Below are positions 62,993-64,000 of a stretch of 64,000 nt of DNA, piece by piece. The position numbers and the translations under genes are program-made. This DNA is from an uncultured Bacteroidota bacterium (GTDB lineage Bacteria > Bacteroidota > Bacteroidia > Flavobacteriales > Flavobacteriaceae), in the NCBI GenBank assembly GCA_902557655.1, contig CACEAZ010000003.1, positions 1 through 64,000 on the forward strand, given 5' to 3'. The notes beneath the pieces were generated by a model. That model worked only from the letters and a program-made list of their open reading frames with translations. It did no database searches and had not been told where the DNA came from. The first letter of the stretch is position 1, and each line of letters opens with the position of its first letter.

Positions 62993-63492
62993 ACGAATTG
63001 ACTAATTGAATTAAAATTAAATTTTTTGGAAAGTGATTTAGTGTATTCTCCGTTAAATGAAACTTTTCTAAAACCTACAGACTCAAAACATTTTATACTA
63101 GCTAAATTTTTATTTGAAATATTACAATAAAGATTCTTGATTTTTAATCTTTTTAAAGTGTATTCAACGAGAATATTAAGTGCTAAAGATCCGTACCCCT
63201 TGGATCTGTTATTTTTTTCAGCAATAATCAAGCTTACACCTGACCTACTATTTTTAAAATCAATATCAAATAAGTCTATAAAACCAATTCTAAAGTGATC
63301 GGATTTTTTACAAATAACCAGTCTTAATTGCTTGGATAAATTAATTGGAAGTTTTGATTGATTTATAAGTAATTTGAGTTCCTTAATTTCAAATTTAGAA
63401 ATCGTATTAGAAGATTTCCAATTTTCATGATCATTTTCCACATAATTGAGAAATGATAAGTCACTGTCGTTTAATTTTCTAAGGTAGATCAT
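62983..63492 (-). CDS. GNAT-family N-acetyltransferase (RimJ/RimL-like)
   Basis: The 169-residue protein has the acetyl-CoA loop NNRSKGYGSLALNILVEYTL and the C-terminal NLASIKCFESVGFRKV, both typical of the RimJ/RimL-type GNAT group. Flavobacterial genomes often place such a gene between dapF and mltG, as here: it overlaps dapF by 4 nt upstream and mltG by 10 nt downstream. The substrate is unknown. Confidence 0.9.
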   Translation of the reverse strand: MIYLRKLNDSDLSFLNYVENDHENWKSSNTISKFEIKELKLLINQSKLPINLSKQLRLVICKKSDHFRIGFIDLFDIDFKNSRSGVSLIIAEKNNRSKGYGSLALNILVEYTLKRLKIKNLYCNISNKNLASIKCFESVGFRKVSFNGEYTKSLSKKFNFNSISQFVCT

Positions 63493-64000
63493 TTGTCTAT
63501 ATTATATTCTCCCGAGTATACCTGCTCTACTCCACCTGAAAGCCATATGTCCGAATAGGTTGACTCGATTTTTTTTAAGGAAACTTTCAACTCTCCACCT
63601 TTAGTATAAATTAGAACTTTGTCATTCTTGATTTTTGAATTAATATCTAAACAAACTGCTAATGCTACTGCTCCTGTGCCACATGAAAGAGTTTCATCTT
63701 CAACTCCTCTTTCATAGGTTCTTAAATTGACTTCTTCATTTGAAACAGAGAAATAGTTAATGTTTACACCCTTAGTAAAGTTTTTTTTAAAATGATTTTT
63801 AATAGATTTTGATTCATCAATGATATCAAAATTGTTAATGTCAGATTTTTGAATTAATAAATGTGGAGAACCTGAATCAACAAAAGTTGCATTGTACCCA
63901 TTATTAAAATGTTTAATTTTTAAAGCATCAATATTATTCATTTTAACGCTGATCGCATCATCAATTATTTTTGCCTGATGGATTCCATCAATTGCTTCAA
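63489..64000 (-). CDS. dapF: Diaminopimelate epimerase, C-terminal part
   Basis: DapF converts LL- to meso-diaminopimelate for peptidoglycan and lysine. The frame is open to the right edge (the sequence upstream of the ATG at 63941 reads EAIDGIHQAKIIDDAISVK in frame, matching the family). The gene therefore continues beyond the window, and 63941 is not its start. The visible part has the second catalytic Cys in ETLSCGTGAVALAV, and FVDSGSPHLL. The first active-site Cys would lie outside. It overlaps the GNAT gene by 4 nt. Confidence 0.95.
   Translation of the reverse strand, partial: EAIDGIHQAKIIDDAISVKMNNIDALKIKHFNNGYNATFVDSGSPHLLIQKSDINNFDIIDESKSIKNHFKKNFTKGVNINYFSVSNEEVNLRTYERGVEDETLSCGTGAVALAVCLDINSKIKNDKVLIYTKGGELKVSLKKIESTYSDIWLSGGVEQVYSGEYNIDK

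Overview
The window is an AT-rich piece of core chromosome from a member of the Bacteroidota, most likely a marine-type flavobacterium with a compact genome. Signs of this are many short lipoproteins, a type IX secretion C-terminal sorting domain (42623-44218), a fused alpha/beta 2-oxo acid dehydrogenase E1, the Bacteroidota-type omega subunit, DUF4835 and DUF6913 neighbours, a Bacteroidota-type small SRP RNA, and promoters of the TTG-N(20-22)-TAnnTTTG kind. I see no phage, insertion sequence, CRISPR array, integron, tRNA or rRNA gene. The genes are almost all housekeeping or conserved accessory functions.

Layout. 1-9.9 kb: a cut-off coiled-coil gene, mnmE and rhomboid (-), a lipid A acyltransferase (+), glmM (-), then a + run of gamma-glutamyltransferase, uvrA and a LOG-family protein. 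10-15.8 kb: fused branched-chain E1, holA, a solo HsdR-N-like nuclease-fold protein, a glycosyltransferase and an OmpA-type lipoprotein, closed by a strong terminator. 15.8-27.2 kb: uvrD, recG, a TlpA-like lipoprotein, pheT, a YbiT-type ABC-F ATPase, transaldolase, a short-chain dehydrogenase and the SRP RNA. 27.3-37.7 kb: glutaminyl cyclase and beta-helix lipoproteins, glyA, a lipoprotein with smpB, pcm, then a tight + operon (Gfo/Idh oxidoreductase, 3-hydroxyacyl-CoA dehydrogenase, YggS, DEDDh exonuclease, miaA). 37.7-50.7 kb: a long - block holding a two-component pair, coaE, YbbR protein and glycosyltransferase; the T9SS cargo; and fabI-recN-DUF4835-coaBC-rpoZ-bamD. 50.7-64 kb: a split 5'-nucleotidase, ligA, a GH20 hexosaminidase with cutC, prmC with an acetyltransferase, ribD, a thioesterase, dnaA, an RsmI-type methyltransferase, mltG, an acetyltransferase and the 3' half of dapF.

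Special points. Gene packing is extreme: 11 of 12 convergent gene pairs overlap or lie within 2 bp of each other, and only one of the 12 carries an obvious hairpin terminator. Start codon use is loose: TTG and GTG starts are common, and two genes (an exonuclease at about 36255 and an RsmI-like gene at about 61258) have conserved N-terminal residues upstream of the first ATG/GTG/TTG, implying AUA or AUC initiation. Several -7 boxes sit so close to the start codon that leaderless or near-leaderless mRNAs are likely. I found no convincing novel multi-gene system. The best leads are the non-canonical starts, the leaderless promoters, the split and order-reversed 5'-nucleotidase, and the ABC-F protein with one degenerate ATP site.
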